DNA of 64,000 nucleotides, from assembly GCA_963832895.1 (NCBI GenBank), contig CAWHVQ010000017.1, forward strand, positions 42,798 to 106,797, read 5' to 3'. The number at the start of each line of letters is the position of its first letter. Position 1 is the first letter of the stretch. Below are positions 1-8,922 of the stretch, piece after piece. This DNA comes from JAMXLO01 sp963832895 (lineage in GTDB: Bacteria; Pseudomonadota; Alphaproteobacteria; Acetobacterales; Acetobacteraceae). The notes under the pieces are model-generated. The model saw only the letters and a list, made by a program, of their open reading frames with translations. It did no database searches and was not told where the DNA came from. A program made the position numbers and the translations under genes.

Positions 1-132
1 CCCCGCCCACTCGGCGGCCGCCGGCGCCGGATCCACCGCGACCGATGGCGCCAGCCCCTGCTCGCGCCACCCGGACAGCATGGCACTGCCCATCCGGCCA
101 CAGCCGACCAGCAGGACCGGGGGTATGCTCAT
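1..132 (-). CDS. proC: Pyrroline-5-carboxylate reductase, N-terminal part (runs off window)
   Basis: Only the first 44 codons lie inside the window. The start ATG overlaps the stop of the upstream YbjN-like gene in an ATGA arrangement, so the two are translationally coupled. The peptide begins with a hydrophobic strand followed by VGCGRMGSAML, the glycine-rich dinucleotide-binding turn of a Rossmann fold as found at the N-terminus of ProC, which reduces pyrroline-5-carboxylate to proline with NAD(P)H. The family call rests on this motif and on the common YbjN-proC neighbourhood in alphaproteobacteria (recollection); other Rossmann reductases are possible. Confidence 0.65.
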   Translation of the reverse strand, partial: MSIPPVLLVGCGRMGSAMLSGWREQGLAPSVAVDPAPAAAEWAG

Positions 133-629
133 GCCTCGCCGACGCACTCCAGCATCGCCGCCGCAAGAGCGTCCTGCGGCGACTTGCCGCCCCACAGCAC
201 GAACTGAAAAGCGGGGAAGAATCGCTCGCACTCGGTGATGGCGATATCGACCATGTCCTCCAGGCTCTCGGCCGAGGCGCCGGGCGCGCCGCGCAGCAGG
301 ACAGCGTGACGGAACACCGGGATGCCGTCCTCGCTCTCCAGCCCGAAATGGCCGATCCACAGCCGCTCGTTGGCCAGCGCCAGCAGCTCGTACAACGCAG
401 AGCGGCGCTTCTCCGGCACCTTCAGATCGAACGCGCAGGTGAAGTGCATCGCGCTGATTTCGTGCGACCAGGAGAACCACAGGCCGTAATCGCACCAGCG
501 GCCGGGCGCTTCGGCCGCCATCTCCGAATCGCTGCGCCGATCGAACGCCCAGTCGTTGGCGCTGACGATCTGCTCCATTGTGTCGAGCGGATTGGCGGCG
601 GCATCGTGGCTGAGAGCCGTCATGGACAT
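129..629 (-). CDS. YbjN domain-containing protein
   Basis: A 166-residue soluble protein matching the YbjN (DUF1790) family of small putative chaperone or regulatory proteins with a type III secretion-chaperone-like fold; no enzymatic function is known. The core contains the typical stretch ending in a conserved FQFVLWGG segment. The start at 629 was preferred over longer forms because GGGAGA lies six bases before that ATG; a second ATG two codons later is also possible. It overlaps proC by four bases and is cotranscribed with it. Upstream, 630-748 holds no gene. Confidence 0.75.
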   Translation of the reverse strand: MSMTALSHDAAANPLDTMEQIVSANDWAFDRRSDSEMAAEAPGRWCDYGLWFSWSHEISAMHFTCAFDLKVPEKRRSALYELLALANERLWIGHFGLESEDGIPVFRHAVLLRGAPGASAESLEDMVDIAITECERFFPAFQFVLWGGKSPQDALAAAMLECVGEA

Positions 630-748
630 GCTTGGTCTCCCATCGTGCAGGAAGGCCGGACGGTTTCGAGGTCTCCGCATCTATGGGTTACGGGACCAGG
701 TTAACCACGAAACCCAGCCTACCGAGCGGACACGCCGCGCCGCAAGCC

Positions 749-1042
749 TCACCCGGTACCTTTCTGCGTCTCGAGGGCCGCGACACGCGCTTCCAGAGCG
801 GCCAGGCGCTGGCCGACATCCTGTAGTTGCGCCTCCGCTGCCTCCTGGCCGGATCGCGCGTTGGCGGCCAACTCCGCCATCGCGTCGAGTTCTTCGCGCT
901 TCACCAGGTCCAGTCGCCGGATCGCCTCGTCGATCCGCGCGCGCGCCAAGGCTTCGATCTCTTCGCGGAGGCCTGCGAGCGCGGAAATGGCCCCGCCGGC
1001 CACCCCGGCGAGATCGTCGAAAAAACGCGGTCGATCGCTCAT
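749..1042 (-). CDS. ubiK: Accessory factor UbiK family protein
   Basis: A 97-residue protein opening with MSDRPRFFDDLAGVAGG, the pattern of the UbiK/BMFP family (COG2960). Family members assist ubiquinone biosynthesis by binding the Ubi complex and lipids. The N-terminal third is amphipathic, and residues about 55-95 form a predicted coiled coil rich in Ala, Glu and Leu, as in the trimeric family structure. It is divergent from hldD, with only 50 bases between the starts, so their promoters must share that gap or overlap the coding ends. Confidence 0.8.
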   Translation of the reverse strand: MSDRPRFFDDLAGVAGGAISALAGLREEIEALARARIDEAIRRLDLVKREELDAMAELAANARSGQEAAEAQLQDVGQRLAALEARVAALETQKGTG

Positions 1043-1092
1043 TCTTGCCAGCCCCTTTCCGCGGACTCGCCTCGCCCCGTATAACGCGCGCC

Positions 1093-2073
1093 ATGATCCT
1101 GGTCACCGGTGGCGCCGGCTTCATCGGCTCGAATTTGCAGGCGGCCCTGGTGCGCCGCGGCATCGAGACCGTGATCATCGACCATCTGGGCAGCGCGGGG
1201 AAATGGCGCAACCTGGCCAAGCATGCGCCGGCGCGGCTGCTGCCACCGGGCGATATCGATGCGTTCCTCGACAGCCGCCCTCCGCTCGAAATGATATATC
1301 ACCTGGGCGCCGTGTCCGACACGACGGCGACCGACGGTGATGCCGCCTGGGCCACCAACGTCGAGCTGTCGCGGCACATCTGGCACTGGTGCGCCAATCA
1401 CGGCATCCGTCTGATCTATGCATCGTCGGCGGCCACCTATGGCGATGGTTCGGCCGGCTTCGACGACGACGCATCCCTCGCCGCGCTCGAGAAGCTGCGC
1501 CCGCTCAATCTCTATGGCTGGACCAAGCATGCCTTCGACCTCCGCGTCGCGCGCGCTGTTGCGACGCGCCAGCCGCATCCGCCGCAATGGGTCGGGCTCA
1601 AGTTCTTCAACGTCTATGGGCCCAATGAGTATCACAAGGGCCGCATGATCTCGGTGGTCAAGGTCAAGCACGATGAAGTGGCGGGCGGCGGGGCGGCGCG
1701 ACTGTTCCGCTCCACAGAGCCGGGCCTGGCCGATGGTGCGCAGCGGCGCGACTTCATCTGGGTCGGCGATGTGGTCGATGTGCTGCTGTGGCTGCAAGAT
1801 TCGCCCGAGGTCTGCGGCCTGTTCAACGTCGGCACCGGCCAGGCACGCACCTACCTCGATCTGGCCAATGCGGTGTGCGACGCGGCCGGTGCGCCGCGCA
1901 AGATCGAGTATATCGACATGCCGGATGCGCTGCGCGGGCAGTACCAGTCCTTCACCGAAGCCTCGATGACCCGGCTGCGCGCTGCAGGCTATGCGGGCCA
2001 GTTCACGCCGCTGGAAGAAGGCGTGAGGCGCTACGTACAGGACCATCTGGCGCAGCCCGACCCCTACGTATGA
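1093..2073 (+). CDS. hldD: ADP-L-glycero-D-manno-heptose 6-epimerase
   Basis: A 326-residue short-chain dehydrogenase-type epimerase that converts ADP-D-glycero- to ADP-L-glycero-D-manno-heptose for the lipopolysaccharide inner core. The NADP-binding turn GGAGFIGSN is at residues 6-14. The catalytic YxxxK pair is Tyr141/Lys145, and the HldD-type segment KFFNVYGPNEYHKGRM follows. The reading frame is open far upstream, but homology begins at the ATG at 1093. Its stop overlaps the lgt start (ATGA), so the two are cotranscribed in an envelope-biogenesis run. Confidence 0.9.
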   Translation: MILVTGGAGFIGSNLQAALVRRGIETVIIDHLGSAGKWRNLAKHAPARLLPPGDIDAFLDSRPPLEMIYHLGAVSDTTATDGDAAWATNVELSRHIWHWCANHGIRLIYASSAATYGDGSAGFDDDASLAALEKLRPLNLYGWTKHAFDLRVARAVATRQPHPPQWVGLKFFNVYGPNEYHKGRMISVVKVKHDEVAGGGAARLFRSTEPGLADGAQRRDFIWVGDVVDVLLWLQDSPEVCGLFNVGTGQARTYLDLANAVCDAAGAPRKIEYIDMPDALRGQYQSFTEASMTRLRAAGYAGQFTPLEEGVRRYVQDHLAQPDPYV

Positions 2074-2861
2074 TCCCGGTACTGCTGTTTCCGCAGTTCG
2101 ACCCGGTTATCGTCCATATCGGGCCGTTCGGCATCCGCTGGTACGCGTTGGCCTACATCGCCGGGCTGGTACTGGGCTGGCGTCTGGTGCGCTACCTGGT
2201 GCAGCAGTCGCCTGCGGTGGCAACCGCCGTTCAGGTCGACGACTTCCTCACCTGGGCCACTCTCGGCGTCGTTCTCGGCGGCCGACTGGGCTACGTGCTG
2301 TTCTACCAGCCCAGCATATATCTGGCGCATCCCCTCATGATCCTCGCCGTCTGGGAAGGCGGCATGAGCTTCCACGGTGGCGCTCTCGGCGTCATCGTCG
2401 CGATCATCTGGTTCTGCCGACGCAACGCCATCCCGCTGCTCGGCTTCGCCGATCGTGTCGTGGTAGCCGTGCCGATCGGTCTGTGCTTCGGACGCATCGC
2501 CAACTTCATCAACGGCGAGCTATGGGGGCGGCCTGCGCCCGATTGGCTGCCCTGGGCGATGATCTTCCCCAACGGCGGACCGGTTCCTCGGCATCCCAGC
2601 CAGCTTTACGAGTCGCTGCTGGAGGGCGTGGTGCTGTTTCTCGTGATGTTCGCGCTGTCCCGCCGCGAACGCCTGCGCGCTCGCTTCGGCTGGCTGAGCG
2701 GCGCATTCCTTATTGGCTACGGAGTTGCGCGCATCACCGGCGAATTCTTCCGCGAGCCTGACGTTTTCCTGGGTTACCTGATCGGCGGCGTGACCATGGG
2801 CCAGTTGCTGTGCATCCCGATGCTGATCGCAGGAGCGTGGCTGATCCTGCGCAGCCGGTGA
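2070..2861 (+). CDS. lgt: Prolipoprotein diacylglyceryl transferase
   Basis: A 263-residue inner-membrane enzyme that transfers diacylglyceryl from phosphatidylglycerol to the lipobox cysteine of prolipoproteins, the first step of lipoprotein maturation. About seven hydrophobic segments are visible. The Lgt signature GRIANFINGELWGRP and the SFHGG motif are intact. The start is the ATG that overlaps the hldD stop. The gene ends by sharing one base with the next ATG (TGATG). A predicted lipoprotein substrate lies two genes downstream. Confidence 0.92.
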   Translation: MIPVLLFPQFDPVIVHIGPFGIRWYALAYIAGLVLGWRLVRYLVQQSPAVATAVQVDDFLTWATLGVVLGGRLGYVLFYQPSIYLAHPLMILAVWEGGMSFHGGALGVIVAIIWFCRRNAIPLLGFADRVVVAVPIGLCFGRIANFINGELWGRPAPDWLPWAMIFPNGGPVPRHPSQLYESLLEGVVLFLVMFALSRRERLRARFGWLSGAFLIGYGVARITGEFFREPDVFLGYLIGGVTMGQLLCIPMLIAGAWLILRSR

Positions 2862-3904
2862 TGGAGCGCCTCGATCATTTCATGACACGCGCCAACGCCG
2901 CGTATTACGCGACGCACGATCCGTATCGCGATTTCACCACCTCGCCCGAGATAAGCCAGGTGTTCGGCGAGGTCCTTGGACTTTGGGCGGCGGTCACCTG
3001 GGAGCTGATGGGCCGGCCGGATCCTGTGCTGCTGGTGGAAGCGGGACCCGGGCGAGGCACACTGATGGCCGATGCTCTAAGGGCGATCCGCGAGGTGGCC
3101 CGGGGGTTTCACGCAGCGATGCGCCTGCATCTGGTCGAGACGTCACCGAGGCTGCGCGCGATCCAGGCGGAACGGCTGCCCGAGGCGACCTGGCATGACG
3201 GTCTGGGCACGCTGCCGGATGGGCCGATGCTTTTGCTGGGCAACGAATTTCTCGATGCGCTGCCGATCCGGCAGTTCGTTCGGCACGAGCGGATGTGGAT
3301 GGAGAGGTTCGTGGACGGTGGGCGCTTTGTGGAATGTCCCGCACTGACCCCTCGCCCCGCCCCCCTCCTGCAAGGGGAGGGGGAGTGGGTGCATCCTCCC
3401 CTTCCCCTTGCGGGAGGGGGGCAGGGGGAGGGGACGACGGGCCTAACGGTCTTCGAACTGAATGAACCGGCACTGGCTATCGCGCGGTCATTGGGCTCGC
3501 GCCTGTCCACCCGGCCGGGCGCCGCACTCTTCCTCGACTACGGGCCTGAACAAAGCACTTTTGGCGACAGCCTCCAGGCGGTGAGCGATGGCCGCCCCGC
3601 CGATCCGTTGGCGCCGGCAGGCAACGCCGATCTCACGGCTCACGTCGATTTCGCCGCCTTCGCGGCCGCCGCTCGCGGCGCAGGCGCGGCAATCCATGGC
3701 CCGCTTCCTCAGGGCCTATTTCTCGCGCGCCTCGGCCTGTTCCAGCGCACTGACCGCCTGGCACGAACCCAGCCGCCCGCACGGGCATCCGCGTTGATCG
3801 AGGCGGCACGCCGGCTCGCCGAACCGAACAGAATGGGCCGCCTGTTCAAGGCTCTGACGCTGTGCAATCCGGCCTGTCCAACGCCACCTGGGTTCGAAGC
3901 CTGA
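2861..3904 (+). CDS. MidA/NDUFAF7-type class I SAM-dependent methyltransferase with an in-frame repeat insertion
   Basis: A 347-residue COG1565 protein. The mitochondrial relative NDUFAF7 methylates an arginine of complex I subunit NDUFS2; the bacterial substrate is not established. The SAM-binding motif VEAGPGRGT lies near residue 60, and LLLGNEFLDALPIRQF, typical of the family, follows. Residues about 163-191 (PRPAPLLQGEGEW onward) are foreign low-complexity sequence encoded by a GC-rich inverted-repeat element that sits between family-like blocks and keeps the frame open. It overlaps lgt by one base and lies 40 bases before pgeF. Whether the enlarged loop is tolerated cannot be judged from sequence. 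Confidence 0.82.
   Translation: MERLDHFMTRANAAYYATHDPYRDFTTSPEISQVFGEVLGLWAAVTWELMGRPDPVLLVEAGPGRGTLMADALRAIREVARGFHAAMRLHLVETSPRLRAIQAERLPEATWHDGLGTLPDGPMLLLGNEFLDALPIRQFVRHERMWMERFVDGGRFVECPALTPRPAPLLQGEGEWVHPPLPLAGGGQGEGTTGLTVFELNEPALAIARSLGSRLSTRPGAALFLDYGPEQSTFGDSLQAVSDGRPADPLAPAGNADLTAHVDFAAFAAAARGAGAAIHGPLPQGLFLARLGLFQRTDRLARTQPPARASALIEAARRLAEPNRMGRLFKALTLCNPACPTPPGFEA
3348..3433. repeat. GC-rich inverted-repeat element inside the MidA-type gene
   Basis: Two 38-base arms (3348-3385 and 3396-3433) are near-perfect reverse complements separated by ten bases. Each arm holds a smaller palindrome centred on GCAAGGGG. The same unit recurs at 25100-25188 and as a half copy at 29701-29726, so this is a dispersed REP-like family rather than native coding sequence. 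Confidence 0.85.
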
Positions 3905-3944
3905 GGCGCTGGACAACCTCTCGGCCCGCGGTCAAAAGCCTGCC

Positions 3945-4706
3945 ATGCCGCTGACCGCCGAATCGCTCCGCGTACCGCATGGGTTCTTCACTCGCCTGGG
4001 CGGAGTTTCCAGCGGACCTTACGCAAGCCTCAACTGCAGCCTCTCGGGGGGAGATGAGCGCGATGCGGTGTTGCAAAACCGCGCCCGCGCCGCACGCGCA
4101 ATCGGTGCTGAGCCGGATCGCCTGGTTGGCCTCATGCAGGTGCATGGCGCCGAGGTCGTCCGGGTGACGACACCGTGGAAAGCTGGCAACGGCCCGCGCG
4201 CTGACGGGATGGTGACGACATGCCCAGACATCGCCCTGGGCATCATCACCGCCGACTGCGCCCCCATCCTATTGGCCGACCTCACGGCCGGCATCGCGGG
4301 GGCCGCCCATGCCGGCTGGCGCGGCGCGGTGGGCGGCGTGATCGAGACCACCGTTGCCGCCATGATCGATCTGGGTGCCGATCCAAAGACAATTGTCGCG
4401 GCGGTCGGACCGTGCATCGGCCAGGTTTCCTACGAGGTCAGCGCGGATGTCCGTGACGCCGTCGTCGCACACAGTCCCGCACATGAGCGCTTCATAGCCC
4501 CAGGTCGCCGGGAAGCGCGGTGGCAGTTCGACCTATCCGGTTACTGTGCGAGACGCCTGGCCGACAGCGGCGTAAGCGCAGTCACCGTCATCGACGCCGA
4601 CACGGCCGCCGATAAGTCACGATTTTTCTCCTACCGCCGTCGTACCCTCGGCGGTGGCGGGCCGATCGGACACCAGATTTCCATCATTTCGCTTGCTCCC
4701 CGATAG
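3945..4706 (+). CDS. pgeF: Peptidoglycan editing factor PgeF (multicopper-like YfiH/LACC1 family)
   Basis: A 253-residue DUF152 protein. Escherichia coli PgeF removes wrongly incorporated L-Ser from the peptidoglycan stem; relatives act as purine nucleoside or phenol oxidoreductases. The metal-site residues of the family are visible: His in LMQVHGAEV, Cys in TADCAPILL and His in AAHAGWRGAVGG. The length is normal. The gene follows the MidA-type gene after 40 bases and is followed two bases later by the lipoprotein gene, consistent with one operon. Confidence 0.88.
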   Translation: MPLTAESLRVPHGFFTRLGGVSSGPYASLNCSLSGGDERDAVLQNRARAARAIGAEPDRLVGLMQVHGAEVVRVTTPWKAGNGPRADGMVTTCPDIALGIITADCAPILLADLTAGIAGAAHAGWRGAVGGVIETTVAAMIDLGADPKTIVAAVGPCIGQVSYEVSADVRDAVVAHSPAHERFIAPGRREARWQFDLSGYCARRLADSGVSAVTVIDADTAADKSRFFSYRRRTLGGGGPIGHQISIISLAPR

Positions 4707-4708
4707 CC

Positions 4709-5632
4709 ATGGTATCGCGCCTCAGCCTCTTGCTCCTGCTGCTACTTGCATCCTGCGGTGATCTGCCTGAGCCCTTCCTGGGCAATCCCGGTGCGGTGGG
4801 CCGGCAGCTCGCCCAGCCACCCACGCCGCGGCTGGCGGTTCCTCCACCGACCAACGCGCTGCTGCCCGACGCGGCCAGCCGACAGTTCGCTGACGCGCTG
4901 GCAGGTGGCCTCCAGGCGCAGGAGGTGCCGGCGGTCGCCGATCGGGTGCACGCCAACGACTGGCAGCTTGTGGCGACCGCCGAACAGCATGATGGGACTG
5001 TTGTGCCGATGTTCCGCGTGCTCAATCCGAAGGGCGAGGACAAGGGCCTCACCGAGGGAAGCCCGGTGCCGACCGCGGCCTGGGCCGCCGCGACGCCCGC
5101 CACCCTCGGTCAGACCGCGATCGACGCCGCACCGAAGATCACCAAGCTGCTCACCGGGATCCAGCACGCCGACCCGAACAGCCTGTACAACCAAATCGCC
5201 AAGGTTGAGGTCGCGCCGGTGACTGGCGCACCTGGCGACGGAGACGAATCGCTCACGACTCAGATGAGGCACCACCTCGCGGCATTGGGCCCCATGGTGC
5301 AGGACGATGCCAATGGCGCCGACTTCATCGTGCAGGGCAGCGTGCGCATGGTACCGATCCCCAACGGCCAGCAGCGGGTGGAGATTCAATGGGCGGTGAA
5401 GGCCGCGAGCGGCGACGAACGGGGCAAGGTCGTGCAGCTCAACAATATCCCGGCCGGCTCGCTCAACCATTACTGGGCCGACGTTGCAGTTGTAGTGGCG
5501 ACCGAGGCGGCGGGGGGTGTAAATGACGTGATCACGCGCCAGTCCGGGCGACAACCTGGCGAGCCGGTTCATGGACAGGGGGCAAAGCCGTTGGTAGAAG
5601 GCCGCACAACCGGCGTTGAGCCGGTCCGATGA
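4709..5632 (+). CDS. Predicted outer-membrane-associated lipoprotein, unknown function
   Basis: A 307-residue protein with a short signal peptide made of a poly-leucine core and a lipobox L-A-S-C16, so it should be diacylated at Cys16, probably by the Lgt encoded two genes upstream. The mature part is rich in Ala and Pro near the N-terminus and contains VGVN-poor soluble sequence with no recognisable catalytic motif. It starts two bases after pgeF and ends 22 bases before prs. I recall similar lipoproteins beside prs in Acetobacteraceae, but no function is assigned. Confidence 0.75.
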   Translation: MVSRLSLLLLLLLASCGDLPEPFLGNPGAVGRQLAQPPTPRLAVPPPTNALLPDAASRQFADALAGGLQAQEVPAVADRVHANDWQLVATAEQHDGTVVPMFRVLNPKGEDKGLTEGSPVPTAAWAAATPATLGQTAIDAAPKITKLLTGIQHADPNSLYNQIAKVEVAPVTGAPGDGDESLTTQMRHHLAALGPMVQDDANGADFIVQGSVRMVPIPNGQQRVEIQWAVKAASGDERGKVVQLNNIPAGSLNHYWADVAVVVATEAAGGVNDVITRQSGRQPGEPVHGQGAKPLVEGRTTGVEPVR

Positions 5633-5654
5633 TCCCATTTTGCGGCCGACCAGC

Positions 5655-6587
5655 ATGAAAATCGTTGCCTGCAACAGCAACCGTCCGCTCGCCGAGGCGG
5701 TCGCCGCCACCTTGCAGCTGCCGCTGACCCGCGCCTCGATCCGACGTTTTGCCGACATGGAGGTGTTCGTCGAGATCCAGGAAAACGTGCGCGGCGAAGA
5801 TGTGTTTGTGATCCAGCCCACGTCGTATCCGGCAAACGACAACCTAATGGAGTTGCTGATCACGCTTGACGCGCTGCGCCGCTCCTCGGCGAGGCGGGTG
5901 ACGGCGGTGATCCCGTATTTCGGTTATGCGCGACAGGATCGTAAGACCGCGTCGCGCTCGCCGATCAGTGCCAAGCTCGTGGCCAACCTGATCACCGAGG
6001 CCGGCGCGAACCGGGTTCTGACGATGGATCTGCATGCCGCGCAAATCCAGGGTTTCTTCGACATTCCGGTGGACAATCTGTACGCGGCACCCTTGTTCAA
6101 CCGCGACATCCAGGAACGCTATAAGGGCCGTGACCTGATGATCGTGTCGCCCGATGTCGGCGGCGTGTTGCGCGCGCGGCTGTTGGCGACGCGCCTGAAC
6201 TGCGACCTGGCCATCATCGACAAGCGCCGCGAGCGCGCCGGGCATTCCGAGGTGATGAACGTGATCGGCGATGTCGAGGGACGCGACTGCATATTGGTGG
6301 ATGATCTGGTCGACTCCGGAGGAACTCACTGCAACGCGGCTGAGGCGCTGATCAAGGCGGGCGCACGCTCCACCAGTGCGTATGTGACGCATGGCGTGTT
6401 GTCGGGCGGCGCGGTGGCTCGCATTGCATCCTCACCGATCGAGATGATGGTGACCACCAACTCGATTTTGGCAACCGAGGCCGTGCGTTTGGCACCCAAT
6501 GTCCGGCAGATCACCATCGCACCGCTGATCGCGCAGGCGATGCAAAGAATTTCCGACGAGAGTTCGGTCAGTTCACTGTTCGACTGA
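5655..6587 (+). CDS. prs: Ribose-phosphate pyrophosphokinase
   Basis: A 310-residue enzyme making PRPP from ribose 5-phosphate and ATP for purine, pyrimidine, His and Trp synthesis. The start MKIVACNSNRPLA matches family length; a longer open frame extends 13 codons upstream into the lipoprotein gene. Visible motifs are the cation-binding DLHAAQIQGFFD, the flexible-loop YARQDRK and the PRPP-binding DDLVDSGGTH. It ends the hldD-to-prs run and supplies PRPP used by the pur genes elsewhere in the window. Confidence 0.95.
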   Translation: MKIVACNSNRPLAEAVAATLQLPLTRASIRRFADMEVFVEIQENVRGEDVFVIQPTSYPANDNLMELLITLDALRRSSARRVTAVIPYFGYARQDRKTASRSPISAKLVANLITEAGANRVLTMDLHAAQIQGFFDIPVDNLYAAPLFNRDIQERYKGRDLMIVSPDVGGVLRARLLATRLNCDLAIIDKRRERAGHSEVMNVIGDVEGRDCILVDDLVDSGGTHCNAAEALIKAGARSTSAYVTHGVLSGGAVARIASSPIEMMVTTNSILATEAVRLAPNVRQITIAPLIAQAMQRISDESSVSSLFD

Positions 6588-6606
6588 AAACCCGGACCCG
6601 ACGCGG

Positions 6607-7434
6607 TCACGGTTTGCGTGCTATGAACACCCAGCCATTGTCGCCGATAATGCCGTGGCGCGGCTCATGCAGGTGCCGCGTTGTTGTTGCGAAACCGATC
6701 TCCTGTAGATGCGTCAGCATCGCGGCGCCGAAAATACGCCAGACAAGAATGCCCTGACCCGGCCGCACCGGATCGCCGTGGTAGAGCGGCTCCGCCAGAT
6801 ACTCGATCCGGCCATCGACCTGCCGCGCACGCACGTCGTCATCTGCGGCACCTGGAGCAAAGGGCACAGTGAAGATGTGCAGGCCACCGCGCCGCAGCAC
6901 GCGGAAGATGTCGCGATGCGCACGATAGGCGTCCGCGACATGCTCCAGGACGTCGCTCGACAGCATGACGTCGATGGTTGCATCGGCAAACGAGAGCCGT
7001 TCCAGATCCTCATGACGCACACCGTTCACCGATACGCCCGCGGTATGCGCCTCTCCCAGGTATTCCGAGCAGACGTAGCCGGGCAGATCGGCCAGTGCTG
7101 CGTGCAAGGGCCCGTTCGCCTCCGCGCTATAGAGCCGGCAGCCCTCCGGCAAGGTCAGCCGCCCGACCGGTGCAAGGCGCAGGCTCCTGCGCAGCGCGAG
7201 CGCCATCTGCCGCTGCCGGTTTGACGCGCCGCACTTGGAGCAGGCGCCGGACTCCCGCAGGTTCTCGGTGAAGCCGCTGAACAGCACGCGCTGTGTGCCG
7301 CATACCGGACAGCTACCGGCGATCGGGTTGCCGGCGAGCGCCCAGGCCTCCTCTGTCACACGACGAGGCCTGCCGTGCGGCGCCAGCCGCAGTTGCACGA
7401 GCCAATCGATGGCAGCGCGACCCAACGCGAGCAT
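6607..7434 (-). CDS. Class I SAM-dependent methyltransferase with N-terminal zinc ribbon
   Basis: A 275-residue protein. Two CxxC pairs (Cys42/Cys45 and Cys65/Cys68) form a predicted zinc ribbon. A methyltransferase-11-like domain follows, with LSSDVLEHVADAYRAH and VLRRGGLHIFTVPF, the usual acidic loop and post-motif strands. Similar proteins occur in surface-polysaccharide loci, but the substrate is unknown. It converges with prs across 19 bases and is divergent from the monooxygenase gene. Confidence 0.7.
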   Translation of the reverse strand: MLALGRAAIDWLVQLRLAPHGRPRRVTEEAWALAGNPIAGSCPVCGTQRVLFSGFTENLRESGACSKCGASNRQRQMALALRRSLRLAPVGRLTLPEGCRLYSAEANGPLHAALADLPGYVCSEYLGEAHTAGVSVNGVRHEDLERLSFADATIDVMLSSDVLEHVADAYRAHRDIFRVLRRGGLHIFTVPFAPGAADDDVRARQVDGRIEYLAEPLYHGDPVRPGQGILVWRIFGAAMLTHLQEIGFATTTRHLHEPRHGIIGDNGWVFIARKP

Positions 7435-7548
7435 CGATCATGTGTAGGGCATGCGCCAGGTCCTCGGCAACCGTAGCCGCCGTGGGCAGCATGGCCGGAG
7501 CATGGTAGGGAGAGACGGTGGCAAGCCGCCACGACGCGGAGACAGGCG

Positions 7549-8889
7549 ATGCGCCAGATGACACTTGTGGCCTTCCTGCAGGCCCAGAACTGCACGAACT
7601 TCGTCGGCTCCTGGCGCCATCCCGAAGCCTCGCCCGGCTTCATGACCGCCGATTACTATCGTCACATCGCCCGCGTACTGGAGGCCGGGAAGTTCCATGT
7701 CGGCTTCTTCGACGATCGCCTGGCGATGCCTGACCGCTACGGCGGCGATCATGCCCACACCGTCGCCAACGGCATCCGCTGCGTGAAGATGGATCCGATC
7801 ACCATCCTCACGGTGATGGGGATGGCGACCGAACGGCTCGGGCTTGGCTCGACCTGCTCCACCACATATTTCGAGCCGTTCCACGTCGCACGCGTGTTCC
7901 AGACCTTGGACCTGATGACCAATGGCCGTGCCGCCTGGAACATCGTGACGTCGATGAATGATGGCGAGGCGCTGAACATGGGGCACGCCGCGCACGGCGA
8001 GCACGACCAGCGCTATGATCGCGCCGATGAATTCCTGGAGGTTGTCGTCGGGCACTGGGATTCCTGGGACGACGACGCCATCGTGCTGGACAAGCGCGCC
8101 GGACTCTTCGCGCATCCCGACAAGGTGCGGCGGCTGGACCACACCGGCGAATTCTTCCGTTCGCGCGGGCCGTTCACTGTGCCGCGCTCGGCGCAGGGAC
8201 ACCCGGTGCTGATCCAGGCGGGACAGAGCGGACGCGGGCGTCGGTTTGCGGCGCGCTGGGCGGAGCTGGTGTTCGTCAACTACCATTCTCTGGAACAGGC
8301 GCGTACCGACTACGCTGCGTTCAAGCAGCAGCTTGCCGAAGCAGGGCGCGATCCGGAGAAGGTGGCGGTCGCTGCCGGCGTATACACGGTGGTCGCGGAG
8401 ACGCGCGCCGAGGCCGAGGACAAGGTGGCACTGATCGACAGTCTGCCGAAGGAGATCGATCAGCTGTCCTTGCTCTGCGAAGTACTGAACGTCGATCTTG
8501 CAAAGAAGCCGCTCGACGAGCCGTGGAGCGAAGAAGAGATCATGAGCTGGACCGGTGCGCAGGGTCTGCGCGATCGGGTGTATCGCATCCTCGGCAAGCG
8601 CAACCCGACGACGCGCGACTTCATGGAGGTCAGTCACCGCGGCACATTCCGCGATCATCCGCGCTTCGTCGGCAGCCCCAAGGACGTCGCCGACGGCATG
8701 GAGGAATGGTTTGCCACACGTGCCTGCGACGGCTACGTGGTTGCTGCCTCGCACGTGCCCGGCGGCTATGAGGAATTCGTCCGCTACGTCGTCCCCGAAC
8801 TGCAACGCCGTGGAGTCCTTCACAACGACTACCGGGGCACCACATTGCGCGAGAACCTCGGTCTCGAGCGTCCGCGCATCGGCGCGTGA
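7549..8889 (+). CDS. LLM class flavin-dependent monooxygenase (NtaA/SnaA/DszA family)
   Basis: A 446-residue luciferase-like monooxygenase. Relatives use reduced FMN from a partner reductase to oxidise nitrilotriacetate, dibenzothiophene sulfone or similar compounds. Family features include DLMTNGRAAWNIVTS, the ERYDRADEFLEV-like stretch (here QRYDRADEFLEV) and QAGQSGRGRRFAARWAE. The substrate cannot be told from sequence and no flavin reductase lies next to it. A glutathione S-transferase starts 33 bases downstream and probably shares the transcript. Confidence 0.85.
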   Translation: MRQMTLVAFLQAQNCTNFVGSWRHPEASPGFMTADYYRHIARVLEAGKFHVGFFDDRLAMPDRYGGDHAHTVANGIRCVKMDPITILTVMGMATERLGLGSTCSTTYFEPFHVARVFQTLDLMTNGRAAWNIVTSMNDGEALNMGHAAHGEHDQRYDRADEFLEVVVGHWDSWDDDAIVLDKRAGLFAHPDKVRRLDHTGEFFRSRGPFTVPRSAQGHPVLIQAGQSGRGRRFAARWAELVFVNYHSLEQARTDYAAFKQQLAEAGRDPEKVAVAAGVYTVVAETRAEAEDKVALIDSLPKEIDQLSLLCEVLNVDLAKKPLDEPWSEEEIMSWTGAQGLRDRVYRILGKRNPTTRDFMEVSHRGTFRDHPRFVGSPKDVADGMEEWFATRACDGYVVAASHVPGGYEEFVRYVVPELQRRGVLHNDYRGTTLRENLGLERPRIGA

Positions 8890-8922
8890 CGCGAGGTTCG
8901 TCACTCAACGAGGAGAGAAGTT

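Noticed and set aside
1039..2046. A 335-codon open frame on the minus strand
   Set aside because: Antisense to hldD, whose motifs are complete; no family pattern.
3348..3433. Possible CRISPR repeats
   Set aside because: Only two inverted arms with a ten-base spacer; no regular direct repeats and no cas genes in the window.
7438..8904. A 488-codon open frame on the minus strand
   Set aside because: It is antisense to the complete flavin monooxygenase gene, shows no family similarity, and such long antisense frames are expected at high GC.
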